Assembly: GCF_001638985.1 (NCBI RefSeq)
Contig: NW_017265139.1
Location: forward strand, 124,001 to 188,000
Direction of reading: 5' to 3'
Length of the DNA stretch: 64,000 nucleotides
Source of the DNA: Phycomyces blakesleeanus NRRL 1555(-)
Taxonomy: Eukaryota; Mucoromycota; Mucoromycetes; Mucorales; Phycomycetaceae
Positions 36,998 to 48,273 of the stretch are shown here, in pieces. Position numbers and translations under genes: made by a program. Under the pieces are notes generated by a model, which saw only the letters and a list, made by a program, of their open reading frames with translations, was not told where the DNA came from and searched no databases. Numbering within the stretch: position 1 is the first letter of the stretch; each line of letters opens with the position of its first letter.

Positions 36998-38126
36998 CAA
37001 ATGTCCTTATCATCATCATCTGGCTGATCAAACCAATAATGGGCCAACGATACCAAATGCTCGCCAACTTTATCCGTAGAAAAGCTCTAAATAAGTAGCA
37101 GCATTCTTGTTCACATCAAATATGCTCTTTGTTTGTTCTTGGAAAGAAAAGGCCTTACCCGTTTTATAAGCTGTGATTCGGACAAAGATTTTTTTAAAAG
37201 CTGCATATGTTTTGTGATCATTCGATCTGAAAATCGTGGGGACATTATGATGACCTAAAGAGATAGATAGATAGATAAATAGATATATAGATATATCGAT
37301 ATATGGATATATAGGTATGGTGTAAAAGTAACCCAAGATTAAATCAAAGTAGCCCCCTAACAGATAGACATATTCACATATTTACCAAGCACAGATCATC
37401 TTTATAAACTATTCCATCTAGAATGTGGTCGCACATCTTATTCCACAATGAAACCTTGAATGCGCCTAACCCAAGGATGGCAAAATTGCCTGTATCTGAT
37501 ACATTATCCTCACTTTTTTCATCCAGCATAGTATCCTCACTATCCCACTCCCCACTTCCTTCATCATCCTGGTCCTCTTCTTCCTCGTCCTCTTCTTCCT
37601 CTTCCCCCGTAGATGTCTCATCAACCACTCTCAGCAGTGATTGAAGCATACCAATAAGCATTGTTATATGTTCCAGAGATGTTGTAACTGGGTAAACAAA
37701 TGGAGCAATCTCGGTTTCATTTGAATATTCATTGGCTAATGCGCTCTGTGAGAAGATGCAGACAGTTGGTAGGGAGAACATGTTACTCTGAATGAGCATA
37801 GAAGACAATTCACTTTTTACTACATCTTTAGAAAAACTACTATTCTGCTCAGCAGATGTACTCTGTGATGATGCGTTGTTCCTGGGGGTTTGTGAGCTGC
37901 TGGTACTTGTGCTTAAGTTTTGATTGGGATGGTGTTCAAGCTTAGGAGGACGTTGTGTGATCTCGGATGAGACAGCACCGCTGCCAGACATGCTAGTCAT
38001 CGATGTAGTCCTTGAATGCAATTCTGTGTAGCTAGGAATTGCAGTGCATGAGGCTGACTTTTTGTGGTATATCATATTTGTAGTGTTAGGAGAGAAGATG
38101 GGATGTTCACTCATGGGAAGTGTCAT
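36998..38126 (-). CDS. Unrecognised acidic-linker protein
   Basis: Predicted 308 residues; family not recognised. Exons (minus) 38126-37386, 37254-37159, 37087-36998. Every junction is phase 0 with a GT donor and an AG acceptor, and the model is open throughout. The first 120 residues are Ser/Thr-rich and low in complexity. A hydrophobic, ordered-looking part (SLPTVCIFSQSALANEY, then SLEHITMLIGMLQSLLRVV) precedes a Glu/Asp run of about 25 residues. The remaining part (LGAFKVSLWNKMCDHILDGI, then MSPRFSDRMITKHMQLLKKS) looks like a folded helical domain and ends HLVSLAHYWFDQ with an acidic tail. The start could also be the Met four residues downstream. No signal peptide or membrane segment is clear. 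It converges with the LIM-RhoGAP gene. Confidence 0.7.
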
Positions 38127-38575
38127 GCGGACTTTTTAAAAGTCAAATGTGAATACTGTTTGATTTTTCCCTATTTTTTTTTATATGTGATTGAGAATAA
38201 TCTCTTGATAAATTAGGCAAATAATGATACATAATATTCGTATCGAAATAGCCGTGAATGCAAATTATGATATAGCACTGGGCGATGGTTATATTATTAT
38301 CATTAGTTTAAAATAATAAAAAACAATTGAAATATTGATATAATGTAAGATACACATGCAGTATTATGAAGGTTTAGTGAAACACAGCATCTTGTTTCAC
38401 AGTAGATGTGTTAATATGGAGCAAAATATTTAATAAATATTCTTAATTTGGGCTCATGGTTATTTAGATAGTGTATTCTATATCAAAGACATATGAGGGA
38501 AATTTTATTATTCAAAGATTTTTATAAAGTAAATATAAGTTAAATTAAATATAGTATAAGATGGTCAAGTTCATG
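38127..38575. other. Upstream region of the unrecognised gene
   Basis: About 450 bp of AT-rich sequence before the minus-strand ATG at 38126. No gene is seen; it probably holds the promoter. Confidence 0.5.
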
Positions 38576-39380
38576 CTACTTCAGTCCAGTCCAGTCGATT
38601 CCAGTCAAGTCCAGTTGATTTTTTTGTACAGTTGATTTCTTTTGATCTTTTTTTTTTGTCCGTTTTTTTTTCTCTTTTTTTGTCCAGTCAATATAAGCTA
38701 AGAGTGATAGGAGGAGGAGGAGGATTTTGGTATTGCAAAATAATAAGGGGGATAATTTGGACTTTTTGTTTTTTTTTCTTGTTTTTTTGATTCTTTTTTG
38801 ATTCTTTTTTTTTTGTCCAGTCAATTTCACAGAATAGTAATAATGAAATGGTTTTGATATTGAAAAGAATAAAAAGATAATTTGGACTTTTTGATTTTGA
38901 TTTTTTTTTTGATTCTTTTTGATTCTTTTTTTTTGTCCGAACACAGCACACATAGTAAAGGGGATAATTTGGACTTTTTGATTTTGATTTTTTTTTGATT
39001 TTTTTTTACTTCTTTTTTTTGTCCAGTCAATTTCACATAATAGTAATAAGAGAAGGGGGTTTTGGTATTGCTCTTTTTGCTCTTTTGTTTTTTTGAGCTT
39101 CTTTTTTTGAGCATTTTTTTGTTTTTTGTTTTTGTTCAAAGACTTCATTTGCTTTGTATGTATATATGTAAAAAAGGATTTCATACCTTGTCCTAATCCA
39201 AAGTCTTGTTCCAGTTCGCAGCTTTGCTTCAATCCAGGTCCAGGTTCCAATGCAGAGTTCTTTCGGTTTGTTCATCTTTTTTTTGTTTTGTTTTTTGTTC
39301 TTTTTTTTTTGTTCTTTTTTGTTTTTTTTTGTTTTTTTTTTGTTTTTTTTTTGTTTTTTTTTGTTTTTTTTTAGAGAGAG
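38576..39380. repeat. T-rich degenerate tandem repeat block
   Basis: This block starts with a (CCAGT)n-like stretch (38580-38617), then carries imperfect copies of a longer unit built from a T-run, GTCCAGTCAATTTCAC, a purine-rich piece and TAATTTGGACTTTTTGATTTTGA. The GTCC anchor recurs at about 38682, 38815, 38935 and 39021. It ends with a (T7-9 G)n run at 39266-39372. Long Lys-rich frames on the minus strand are by-products of the T-runs and are not genes. Confidence 0.8.
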
Positions 39381-39640
39381 AGGAGGGCTTAGTATATGCC
39401 TGTGTAATCTTTGGACAGGACTTAGTATAGGCCTCAGGGTCGGATTTCTTTTGATCCTTTTGGAGTGGAGGACTTAATGTGCCTGATCATTTCTGATAGG
39501 TTTTGGTCTACGCCTCGGTTTTTGGATTTGATCCTTTTGGATTGGAGGACTTAGTATATGCCTCGAGTTCGGATTTCTTTTGATCCTTTTGGAGAGGAGG
39601 ACTTAGTATAGGCCTCGGATTTGGTTTTTGGTTTTTCTTT
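39381..39640. repeat. Minisatellite with GGACTTAGTATA core
   Basis: Five copies of a core related to GGACTTAGTATAGGCCTC occur at about 39385, 39418, 39470, 39547 and 39599, separated by copies of TTCTTTTGATCCTTTTGGA. Copies are imperfect and spaced 33-77 bp apart. No frame is preserved, so a non-coding minisatellite is the best reading. Confidence 0.8.
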
Positions 39641-40250
39641 TGGAACTTGCTTTTGGAATTTTGCATTGGACCCCTTCTTGGAAATCGACTTGGCCTTGAG
39701 ACTTGGATGTACAACCCAGATTTTGGACTTTGATAGAAATTGCGCCTCTACTTTTGTATGCATGTATGTATGTATATAAGTGTGTATATGTATGTTTGTA
39801 TGACTATGACTATGACTATGACTATGAATATGACTATGTGTTTGTGTGCTTGTGTGTTTGTGTGTATGTGTGTGTGTGTGTGTGTGTGTATATAAGAAAG
39901 AAATAGAAAAATAGAAATTGTGTGTGTTTGTGTGTGAATGTATTTGTCTACTTCTCTAACTGTGTACTTCTCTATTTGTTTGTATTTATCTGTGTGCTAG
40001 GACTAGTACTATACCAGTACTTGGACAGTGTTTGGTCATTTGGACTTTGACTTTGACTTGGACAAAACTTAGAATTGGACTTGGACATAAAAGCAAACCG
40101 TGGCTTGACCATTTCAGGGATTCTGCTAGTCTATAAGTTTCCACTTGAGATAGAGAGATAATTGTGAATATAATTTTTTTTTGCTTCTTTTTTGTATCTT
40201 TTTTTTTGTATCTTTTTTTTGTATCTTTTTCTTTTTGTATTCTTCTTGCT
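39641..40250. other. Simple-sequence region
   Basis: This region has (TATG)n, (GACTAT)n at 39801-39837, (GT)n at 39866-39889 and T-runs at 40171-40235. No gene is seen. TTGGACTTGG-like motifs at 40016-40090 echo the minisatellite to the left. Confidence 0.6.
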
Positions 40251-43204
40251 TGACTTGGTTCTTGCTGCTGTCATTCTTGCACAGGATTCAGGCTCGGGAC
40301 TGCAAAATGTTCTTCGATGACCGGGCGGATTGGACCTTGACCACCAGCAGGAGGTATACGAGACCACCAACAGTAAACAGCCAAACTTCCAGCAGAAACA
40401 ATGTGCCAACTTGCAGCGATGGGGTCAACCACAAAAGGATTTGACCACCAAATGGCAGAGGAGCTACCAGATCTTGGCTTACCACACCAAGAACCCTAAA
40501 TATATACAGGCATACAATGCAATGTACAATATTTTGAGGAGAGAAAAGGTACGACTAGCGTGCCGAGCAGCTTTACCTTTTTGGTAAAGTCTAACGCTCA
40601 CAAACTCTCTCTGGTATCCTCTAAAGGGTTGTAATATTGTGAGCCCTGTCACAGGGCGACCTTGAGAAGAAAAAGAAGAGAAAAATATCATATAATTAGT
40701 ACCGAGACATATTGTGTATAAATAGTACTTATCTTCTGGATAGACGGACCAATGGTTGGTATTGTCTCTGACAAAGAAGTCTAGAGACAGAAAAAACCCT
40801 TGAAAAATTGCCTTATCGCTTGCTTTGTGGTTCACATTGTTTCTGCCTTGAGCCCTGTTGTTTACTACTGCCGGCCTCTAATTGTTCCTGCTGGTGTTCT
40901 CGGTCCATAATATAAACCCGGTCATCTCAAATACCTTTTTGCAGTCCTGAGCCAATAGTCTTGAATGATGACGAGGAATTTATTCTTGTTGTAACCATAT
41001 CCTAGTCGAGACTCTTCATGTGCTTTTTGGCCAACCCAGCGAGATGGCGAGACTCTGGGTCAGCATACTTGATTTTAACCTTTTGTACTTGAAGGCTTGA
41101 TTCCATTTTTTCCATGTTGCTTTGTGCTGTTTGTTCTGATTTCCATGTTCAGCTTTGCTTTTCTGATTTGGTTTCGAGAGTTTTGTTTTGATACTGGACT
41201 GAATTCTCTGCGAGTTTCCATAAATACGGCTTGTAAGCACTTGTCTCGACCTGAGTTGGATAGGTTTCTTGAAAGTAATCTTGCTTCTCCTTCACAACTG
41301 AAAGTGTGCATAAATAACCTTGGACTCGGGTCTTGGTTTCTTGATTATACGCATTTCCAGCTGCTAACTGTAACCTGCTTTTTTTTGGTGACAATTTCTA
41401 GTTCACCCTGCTTGGTCTGGTTCATTTACCAGACCATATTAATCAGAGTCCTCCTCAAATGAGGGTGGCTAGGACTCTAACCACAGGTTTTGCGTGATGC
41501 TTGAAATCATCGGCGAATTCCACGCTATCTCTTCAGTGACATTTTTTTGTATAGTCAGATTATCTTGATTCAACTGACAAAGTCACTGATACCCAATTAA
41601 TCAGTCATTGAAACATATCCTTTTGTGCAGATGAACTTTGGTTTTGCCATCTCAAAATAGCTGCAGATGTCTGGAAATGCATGTGTATGCATCATTTGAG
41701 TCCGGACACAAGGACTGGTAGCAATCATAATGACTGATATATCATCATGTCTGTGAGGGAAAACCTCGCCAATCTTGCGTGAGAACTAGGTGTTCTTGGC
41801 TCGTGTTCCCGAAACCTCTTGGGACTGTCTACCCCCCAGCAATAGATTTTCCACAATCTACAGTATAGTCAACTCAAAGTCCAAAAGGACCTATTCGAGC
41901 TTACCAGTGAATCTTCAGGTATTCACCAGAAAAAAAAAGAAGGGGGGACTGACGATAGCCTTCCAAGGACCCCAAGAAAGAATCCGGCAAGGAAGCAAAA
42001 CCCATTCGGCCAGACATGACTACATAATGAACACCGTGCCCCACAGTATTCATCCTCCCTGGCTTAAGCACAAAACTCAAGCTACAAAGACCCAGAACCC
42101 AGGTACAGAACAGGCCAGCGACCTAGCCAACAACGATCTCCAGAATGATACCAGAATGATACCGGAAATCTAGCCAACCAGACCAGACAAGCCAACAGGA
42201 CCACCGTGGCCCAAAAACGACCCAGAATCAAGGACTCCGGAAGCCCTACTCGTACAGAAACCACCACTCACAGATCTCGGCCTCAGACCTGTGAGGAAGT
42301 CAACAAGAACCCTACGAACAAAAGGTTCCAGCCAACCCTACAGCAGTGCAAGCACCACCCTCGAATGTATACAAACGGCAAATACCAGAGGCAAACAGGA
42401 TTGAAAACCAGTCTAGTACCACCACAGGTTACACTCATATGTAGACCTCCACAATCTACCTTCTCTTTATACTGTCTATGCCAAGCCAAGACTCAGAACC
42501 AAGCTAACAGGCGGAGCATGGTGTCGATCCCAGAGGGAAACGATAATCCAGTCCTTTGAATCTGAAAGCAGTAGGAACCGAACGTAAAAGAGGCTACCCT
42601 TACAGTTTAACCAAAAAACCCAACGTGAATCACCACGCCGATAGTCCAAAGGAAAAGTACTGTGAAAGGTCTGGGAATTCCAGTGTCACCATAAAACTTA
42701 CCAGAAGCTTCAGGATCGACCTTTGGTTCCGACCGCATCGGCTTGGCTCCAGGGCCAACCGACCGACAAGATGTCCGCTTGGTGAAGCGTACAGATCGCA
42801 TCTTAATGTGCGGACCTTTGAGCCGGTTCGTGACTTGAATTACGCTGTGGCGTACTTTGCTTGTTCCTCTTTGCCTACCCAACCCTTCCCTGAGTCAGCG
42901 GCACCAATGCAGAAAAGCTTACGAGTCAAAGGGGGTGACTACAGCCATTGTCATTCTTGAGTTATCTGTCTGGGGATTTCCTGGAAGCCATATTCTTGTT
43001 TCCACCACCTTTTTACTGCTGGATACAGCACCAGGCTTTAGGAACCAAGCCAAAGCAAATTTTTGTTTCTTAACCAACATTCGTTCACAATTAGGTCCAA
43101 AGTCAACCTATGGAACCCAAAAGCTAAGCACAATTAGGCTTTCTCTTCTTGCTACTGGATGTAGCACGAGGAGTAAGCTTCACTGGCACCGAATCTTTGG
43201 CATC
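40251..43204. other. Degenerate region, possible relic of retroelement or decayed gene
   Basis: About 3 kb with more G+C than most of the window and no intact gene. Several medium frames on both strands (40330-40587 plus, 41790-42173 plus, 42556-42960 plus, 42607-42882 minus) have coding-like composition but no recognisable domain. A 7-bp stem around one base, GCCCTGT-C-ACAGGGC at 40643-40657, followed by a TATAAATA element near 40718, resembles a retrotransposon LTR, but no second copy was found. The part next to the orphan gene (43125-43204) continues its reading frame past the stop. Confidence 0.4.
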
Positions 43205-45094
43205 TTAGAAACCCTTTGCCTGGAATTCGGCGGCCGACAAACCGTTGTTTGTTGGCGCATCGAATGACTTCGCTGGTTTCTTGCCCTTGACAAGAGAACG
43301 TTTGGGTCTCCCGACGCTGGCGGAAGACTCGACCTTGGGGTCCTTTGACTGCTCCATATAAGCGCCGGAAGCCAGCGCTTTCAACGTCACAGCCATTGGA
43401 GCCTTGGTCTCGGCTTTGGAATGATCTGGCTGCTTCTCACGAGAGCCAGAGGTCAACTCGGTCTTTGCCGCAACCTTGGATTCCTTGGCCTTGCCCTTGG
43501 AATCCTTTGCCTGTTCCTTAGCAGCGCGGGAAGCCAGCACTCTTGGAATTCCAGGCATAGAGACCTTGGGCGCAGCCTTGGTCTCCTCTGGTTGCTGCTC
43601 GCGAGAGGCAGAGGCTGTCTCGGTCTTTGCTACAACCTTGATGTCCTTAGCCTTCTTTCCGCTCTGACTGCCAGGCTTAACAGTCTTTGAATGGTCGATT
43701 GGTCCTAAGACCGCAGGAGCACACTCTCCGACCTTCTTTGCCCCGTCGGCGAGCAGACCAGACACTGACGCAGGAAGTGACTCTCCGCCCTTTTTCTGTT
43801 CACCTGACTTGTTGGCACTGTGACTCTGAGGCTTCAGCGCAGTAACAGCGATAGGCGCATCCAATCGCATCACGCCGTGCTCCACCTTGTCGTCTACAAC
43901 CTGTTGCGGGACACAGGCTGGGATCTTGTTCGTATCGCAATCCTTCTTTACAGACTGGGAGACGTACTGTAAATCGTCATCCGTTGGATTGCAGGTGTGG
44001 GCCACGAGCTTTTCGCCACAATCAGCATCAGGCGCCACTACCTCGACATCATCATCAATCTCCATGGGACTTTCAACTTCCATGACTTCACTCCAAGCCA
44101 GGTCGTCGTCAATCTCCATCGGTGTGGGAAGTCCTGTGGAGAGACATTCCCAAAAAAAGCCATTCACTGACTGCCAAGAAGATAAAGCGAACGCCTCATC
44201 TAGACCTTGCACTGTACCAAACTTTGGCTTGGGATCATTCAAGCCAGCATTGTTCAAACCCGATGGGGTCTGAACGGACTCTTGTCCAAAGACAAAAGTC
44301 TCCTCAACTGGCTTAGAAACCAAACCGCACTCTGGTTCAGCGACTTCAGTCAATGAGTCGCAATGACCTTTGTTTTCAGAGGCGTTGAGCTCCTCTTCCA
44401 ACATCGTGTCAAAAAATCTTGCAGGGAGTCTTGGGTTTGCAAAACCCCCTGAGAAAAATTCTTCACAGATGAATCTGAGTCGTACGCTGATCTCAGCTTC
44501 ATCGCATATGTCTACAAGCTCACTCGACACACCCTCGTCGAGGTCTGCATGGGTTTCCCCACAGGTACCAGCTACGCCGTCAACTGGGGACACCATTGTA
44601 TCAATGCCACGCTCCAACTTATCCAAGGGAAGGAGGTGTGGGATATATTCCCGAAGCCCTACTCCAAAGAACACGTTCGACTCTCCTACACAAACAACGT
44701 CTTCCTCCTCCGAAGAGGACTCATCAACAGACATATGCCCTAGGATACCTCCTTGGCGCTCACTCAACAAGCCACCTGAGGGTTCTCCCGTTGTTCGTGA
44801 ACCAGTAGACCACAAAGAGCCTACCCAGTTTGACACAAGGCCAAGGATTGTCTGGCGCATCACATTATCGTGAGCTTCGACTCGATTTTCGCCATTCGGT
44901 CTCGCGTCAACAAATGGGGTTGCACCCACTCCCGCCATGGAGGGGCGTCTTTTTCTCGCAGGTTTGGCCATGCAAAAGGCAGAGGGCATTGGAGAAGCTT
45001 CCCATAACATCACAGGGATGAATATGAGAGCTGGGGCAAGTAGGTATGCGAGCGCAAAGGCTGCGCAGAGAGCGTTATAAACTTTGGAATTCAT
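43205..45094 (-). CDS. Orphan intronless protein with N-terminal membrane segment and low-complexity body
   Basis: A single 629-codon frame from the ATG at 45094; no family recognised. Residues about 8-33 are strongly hydrophobic (ALCAAFALAYLLAPALIFIP) and could be a signal anchor or signal peptide. The body is mostly disordered: acidic and Ser-rich in the middle, with PMEIDDD occurring twice, then Lys/Ala/Ser-rich. Two tandem copies of about 55 residues, each with AKTE...SRE.QP and LAS.A..EQ.KD, lie at about residues 475-590. A basic segment (GRPKRSLVKGKKPAKS) lies near the end. The gene has no introns, while nearly all its neighbours do, and its base composition is less AT-rich. A TATA-like TATATATATG lies about 65-75 bp upstream (45161-45170). 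It borders a degenerate region, and the frame continues beyond the stop. It could be a fast-evolving secreted or membrane protein; no function is claimed. Confidence 0.6.
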   Translation of the reverse strand: MNSKVYNALCAAFALAYLLAPALIFIPVMLWEASPMPSAFCMAKPARKRRPSMAGVGATPFVDARPNGENRVEAHDNVMRQTILGLVSNWVGSLWSTGSRTTGEPSGGLLSERQGGILGHMSVDESSSEEEDVVCVGESNVFFGVGLREYIPHLLPLDKLERGIDTMVSPVDGVAGTCGETHADLDEGVSSELVDICDEAEISVRLRFICEEFFSGGFANPRLPARFFDTMLEEELNASENKGHCDSLTEVAEPECGLVSKPVEETFVFGQESVQTPSGLNNAGLNDPKPKFGTVQGLDEAFALSSWQSVNGFFWECLSTGLPTPMEIDDDLAWSEVMEVESPMEIDDDVEVVAPDADCGEKLVAHTCNPTDDDLQYVSQSVKKDCDTNKIPACVPQQVVDDKVEHGVMRLDAPIAVTALKPQSHSANKSGEQKKGGESLPASVSGLLADGAKKVGECAPAVLGPIDHSKTVKPGSQSGKKAKDIKVVAKTETASASREQQPEETKAAPKVSMPGIPRVLASRAAKEQAKDSKGKAKESKVAAKTELTSGSREKQPDHSKAETKAPMAVTLKALASGAYMEQSKDPKVESSASVGRPKRSLVKGKKPAKSFDAPTNNGLSAAEFQAKGF

Positions 45095-46923
45095 TGAGAT
45101 AAATGATGTTTAAACAAAGTGCGAAGGAAAGAAAAACAGGGGAGGTGGGAATAACTGAGGTATATATATGTTTTTTGTTTTTTGATGGTAGTCGCGCTGA
45201 CATCACACTCTAAGCTACCAATATATTTGTTTATACGCCTTTATCAACTTGACACACATAGGTATGGGTAGATAAGAATTGTCTCCCCCAAACAACTACC
45301 AAGCAACCTATATATTTTCACATGATGATTAATACAGGTACCGCACGCCCTCTGAGGATTACCACACACACAAAAAGAACAACCAACCGGTTCATGTATA
45401 TTTAACGCTTCTACACTGTGGTAAGTTCTTGTACATTTGTATCAACACCAAGTCCAAGTATCAAGAGGTCTGTACTTTACTATTGTAAAAGGGCTTCATT
45501 ATATGTTTGATACGTTCTTTTTGAATATGCTATTTTATTCTATTTTATTCTATTCCATTTTACTTTATTTTATTTATATTGTGTTGATTAAACCCCCGAA
45601 AAAATAAAATGAAAATTTTCTTCTGCTGGAACAAGAAGTGCACAGACCAACTTAGAGTAACCTGAAAATTGCCGTTATTGAAGCTTGTACTCTGTCTTTA
45701 GAGTTGTTACTACAACTGATCAAAGTCAAGTCTTTCTTTACTTCTTTACTTCTTTACTTTGCTTCATTTTCTTTTGATTTACTTTACAAGAAAGTTGGTT
45801 TTTGTTATCTAATGACTGTTTCTTATTGGCTGTCCCTTCCGTTGTATAACAGTTACACGATTACAGGTTAATATAAATTATAACCAATAGAAAGAGAAAA
45901 CATGTACCAAAGTAGTAAAAAATCATATTGACTATCGGATGTTTTCCCTCTTCTTTGTTATCTTCAATCCACATATAAATATTAGCAGCTCATGAGAATT
46001 TTTTCTTGTTAACAAAATGCCAGACCACTTATAAACCCCAACCGTAGTACTACAGTTTAATATTAGGCCCAGGCAATTTTTTTGTTGTTGGACGGACTGC
46101 TGTGTAAAGCGTATCAGCCAATCGTAACATAGTGATGTTATAGGAGATAGAGGAACTAACCTGCAATAAATTCTACTGACTATTTATTGCTAACATGTAT
46201 AGAGTTTTTGATGACTGGCAGTGGACGCTTTCGTAGCCGAGTAAGCTGACCCTTGTTACTTTATAGTAAATTATCGTTGGCAAGTTTGCACCTTCCATTA
46301 TTCACCGATGTGATTTGTGAGTGGGGAGAATATAACGGGTGTCATATATCTTACCACCATTTTCACACTTCATTTGTATCAAGTCAGGTTTATATCCTGA
46401 AGAAGATCGAGCCATATAATGCAGGTACAAAGAATCAGGTGCTATTATTCTTTTAAAAAATAAATATAAGATAAAATAAAATATCTTTTGTGTGTGTGTT
46501 TAAAAGAGAGAAATGAGCGGGAGATATATATTGAATACGCAAGTAATATTCCCATTGTATTCATAAATCAATTATTCTTATTGTTATCCTTTTAGCTATT
46601 TCGTCTACTTCCTGCTAATTAGTCCTATTTTTTTATATAGTGAGAGTAATATTAATGTTTTCAGAAATATGACTATATCGAGAGCTGATTGCATCAGACA
46701 TCATATCATTGAACATATTGATCGTGCAGGTATTAGTCTATTGGATCAAAATCACTAAAAACAGAATAATTGATCAAACTCGTATCGCTTGGGTCTGTAT
46801 AAAATAAACGAATCAAAAAGAACTTGTGTGTGGCAGCTAGAGACAATTAATATCTAATATTCCCAGAGATATTACAAAGCTGTCCTGCACATATATGATA
46901 ATGTCAGTACCTCAATATATATA
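45095..46923. other. Intergenic region between the orphan gene and the mariner relic
   Basis: About 1.8 kb, AT-rich, no gene seen. The part next to 45094 should hold the orphan's promoter. TCTATTT(T/C)-type repeats occur at 45535-45575 and a (CTTTA)n-like run at 45733-45760. Short frames here have no coding character. Confidence 0.5.
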
Positions 46924-48273
46924 TACAGTCTGAGAAAGAAACGTTTCGCACCCTAGCGCGCTGTTTGGACATTTGCTTTATAACCTATATTTTATATTTC
47001 TCAACATCTTAAAAAACTAATTAACATATCTACCATAATTCCAAATACATAAAAGAACAACTCTCATGGTCCCTATAACATGCTTTAAGATTCGACGAAA
47101 GGAAAGATTCTTGGTCTTTAACTTGATGGAAATAATGCTGCCAGAATTTCAGCCAAGCTGAATGTACCCAAGTCAACAGTTCAATGTTTTTTAAAGAGAT
47201 ATAAAGAAAGAGGAACTGCTGATAACAGAAAGTCTTCTGGAAAACCACAGCTTCTCACACCTAGAGATAAAAGACGTATTGTTTCGAATATCAAAAAAGA
47301 CAGGTGGTCAACTTTGGATGATCTTGTTGATGATGCTAGTGCTGACACGGGAAAGAATGTCAACAAGGTTACCGTGCGTAAAGCTTTACACAGCATGGAT
47401 TTTTATTTGCCGTAAACCTGTATCAGAACCGTTTCTTACTAAGGCACACATTGCCAAACGTCGAGCTTGATACAAAACTGTGCAAGGCTGGAATAGACAG
47501 TGGGAAACTGTTATCTGGAGTGACAAGTCAACATTTGTGCTATATAAGAAGAACTCAAACAGAAAGCTCTGGGGCCAAGCTGGTGAGAGGTTTGATACGA
47601 ATCACTTTGTTCCGAAGGTGCAAGGAAATGGTTGATTGGTTATGGTCTGGGGGTGTATCTGGTCAGGAGAACTTAGTCCACTTATTTTTGCAGATGAAAA
47701 CATGGATGGTCCAAGATATGTAGAAGTTCTTCGAGACCACTTTCTTTCATTTTTGCATGCTCTTCTTGTACCTAGCAGCGGTGGCTACAACTTCCAGAAA
47801 GATTATTTCAGGGCTCATAAATCAAAAGTTGCAGGAAAGCTCAAGAAAGAACATGGTATTGATGTTTTGGAATGGCCATCCAACAGCCTTAACCTTAGCC
47901 CCATCGAGAATATACGGGGAATCATTGATAACAGAGTCAGAGCAAGACGCCCCAGGCCAAATTCTCTGAATGAGCTTAAGGCTGCTTTGTTGGAAGAGTG
48001 GAACAAAATATCAGCAATAACTTGTAGGAGATGCTGCTTGAATATACCAAATCGATTGGCCTTACTTAAGAAAAAGAAATTTAAACAAATTAGCTGCTAA
48101 AGCTACATATTTTTCTTACATTATTAATATATATGTTTTTCACTTTTATTCTTCCAAGTATTATATTTCAATGCGTATTGTGCATCTTTAGAAGTGAATT
48201 TGAAGTTGTGGTATCTTCTTTACTATTCATAGTGGATGTTAAAATTGGCGAAACATTTCTTTCCGGTACTGTA
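46924..48273. mobile_element. Decayed Tc1/mariner element flanked by TA
   Basis: The element spans 46926-48271 (1346 bp). The left end begins CAGTCTGAGAAAGAAACGTTTCGC and the right end carries the same sequence inverted with about five differences. A TA dinucleotide sits at each side (46924-46925 and 48272-48273), the standard target duplication of this superfamily. The size is typical of a single-gene Tc1/mariner copy. The transposase inside is broken. Confidence 0.85.
47098..48100 (+). pseudogene. Broken Tc1/mariner transposase
   Basis: Similarity runs from an N-terminal helix-turn-helix (NNAARISAKLNVPKSTVQ) through the catalytic region to the C-terminus. The frame is disrupted by in-frame stops at 47119-47121, 47469-47471 and 47633-47635 and by a one-base frame change in a T-run at about 47397-47410. 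The first catalytic Asp lies in VIWSDKSTF. The usual QDNAPxH block is altered to a KDYFRAH form, and the third acidic residue lies in SLNLSPIENI. It cannot encode a working enzyme. The last third (from 47636) is still one open frame of 154 codons. Confidence 0.85.

Noticed and set aside
37070..37336. Alternative reading of exon 2 of the unrecognised gene as a longer ORF (AAFKKIFVRITAYKTG)
   Set aside because: That frame does not join the upstream exon at the available donor and hits a stop; the phase-0 model is open in all three exons.
38576..39250. 224-codon Lys/Gln-rich frame on the minus strand
   Set aside because: It is the antisense of T-runs within a tandem repeat; composition follows the repeat and the frame has no domain.
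39126..39477. Phe/Val-rich frames on the plus strand
   Set aside because: They translate the (T7-9 G)n repeat and carry no coding signal.
38576..43204. A centromere or telomere
   Set aside because: The repeats are short, heterogeneous and only a few kb long, they are flanked by ordinary genes, and no TTAGGG-type telomeric array is present.
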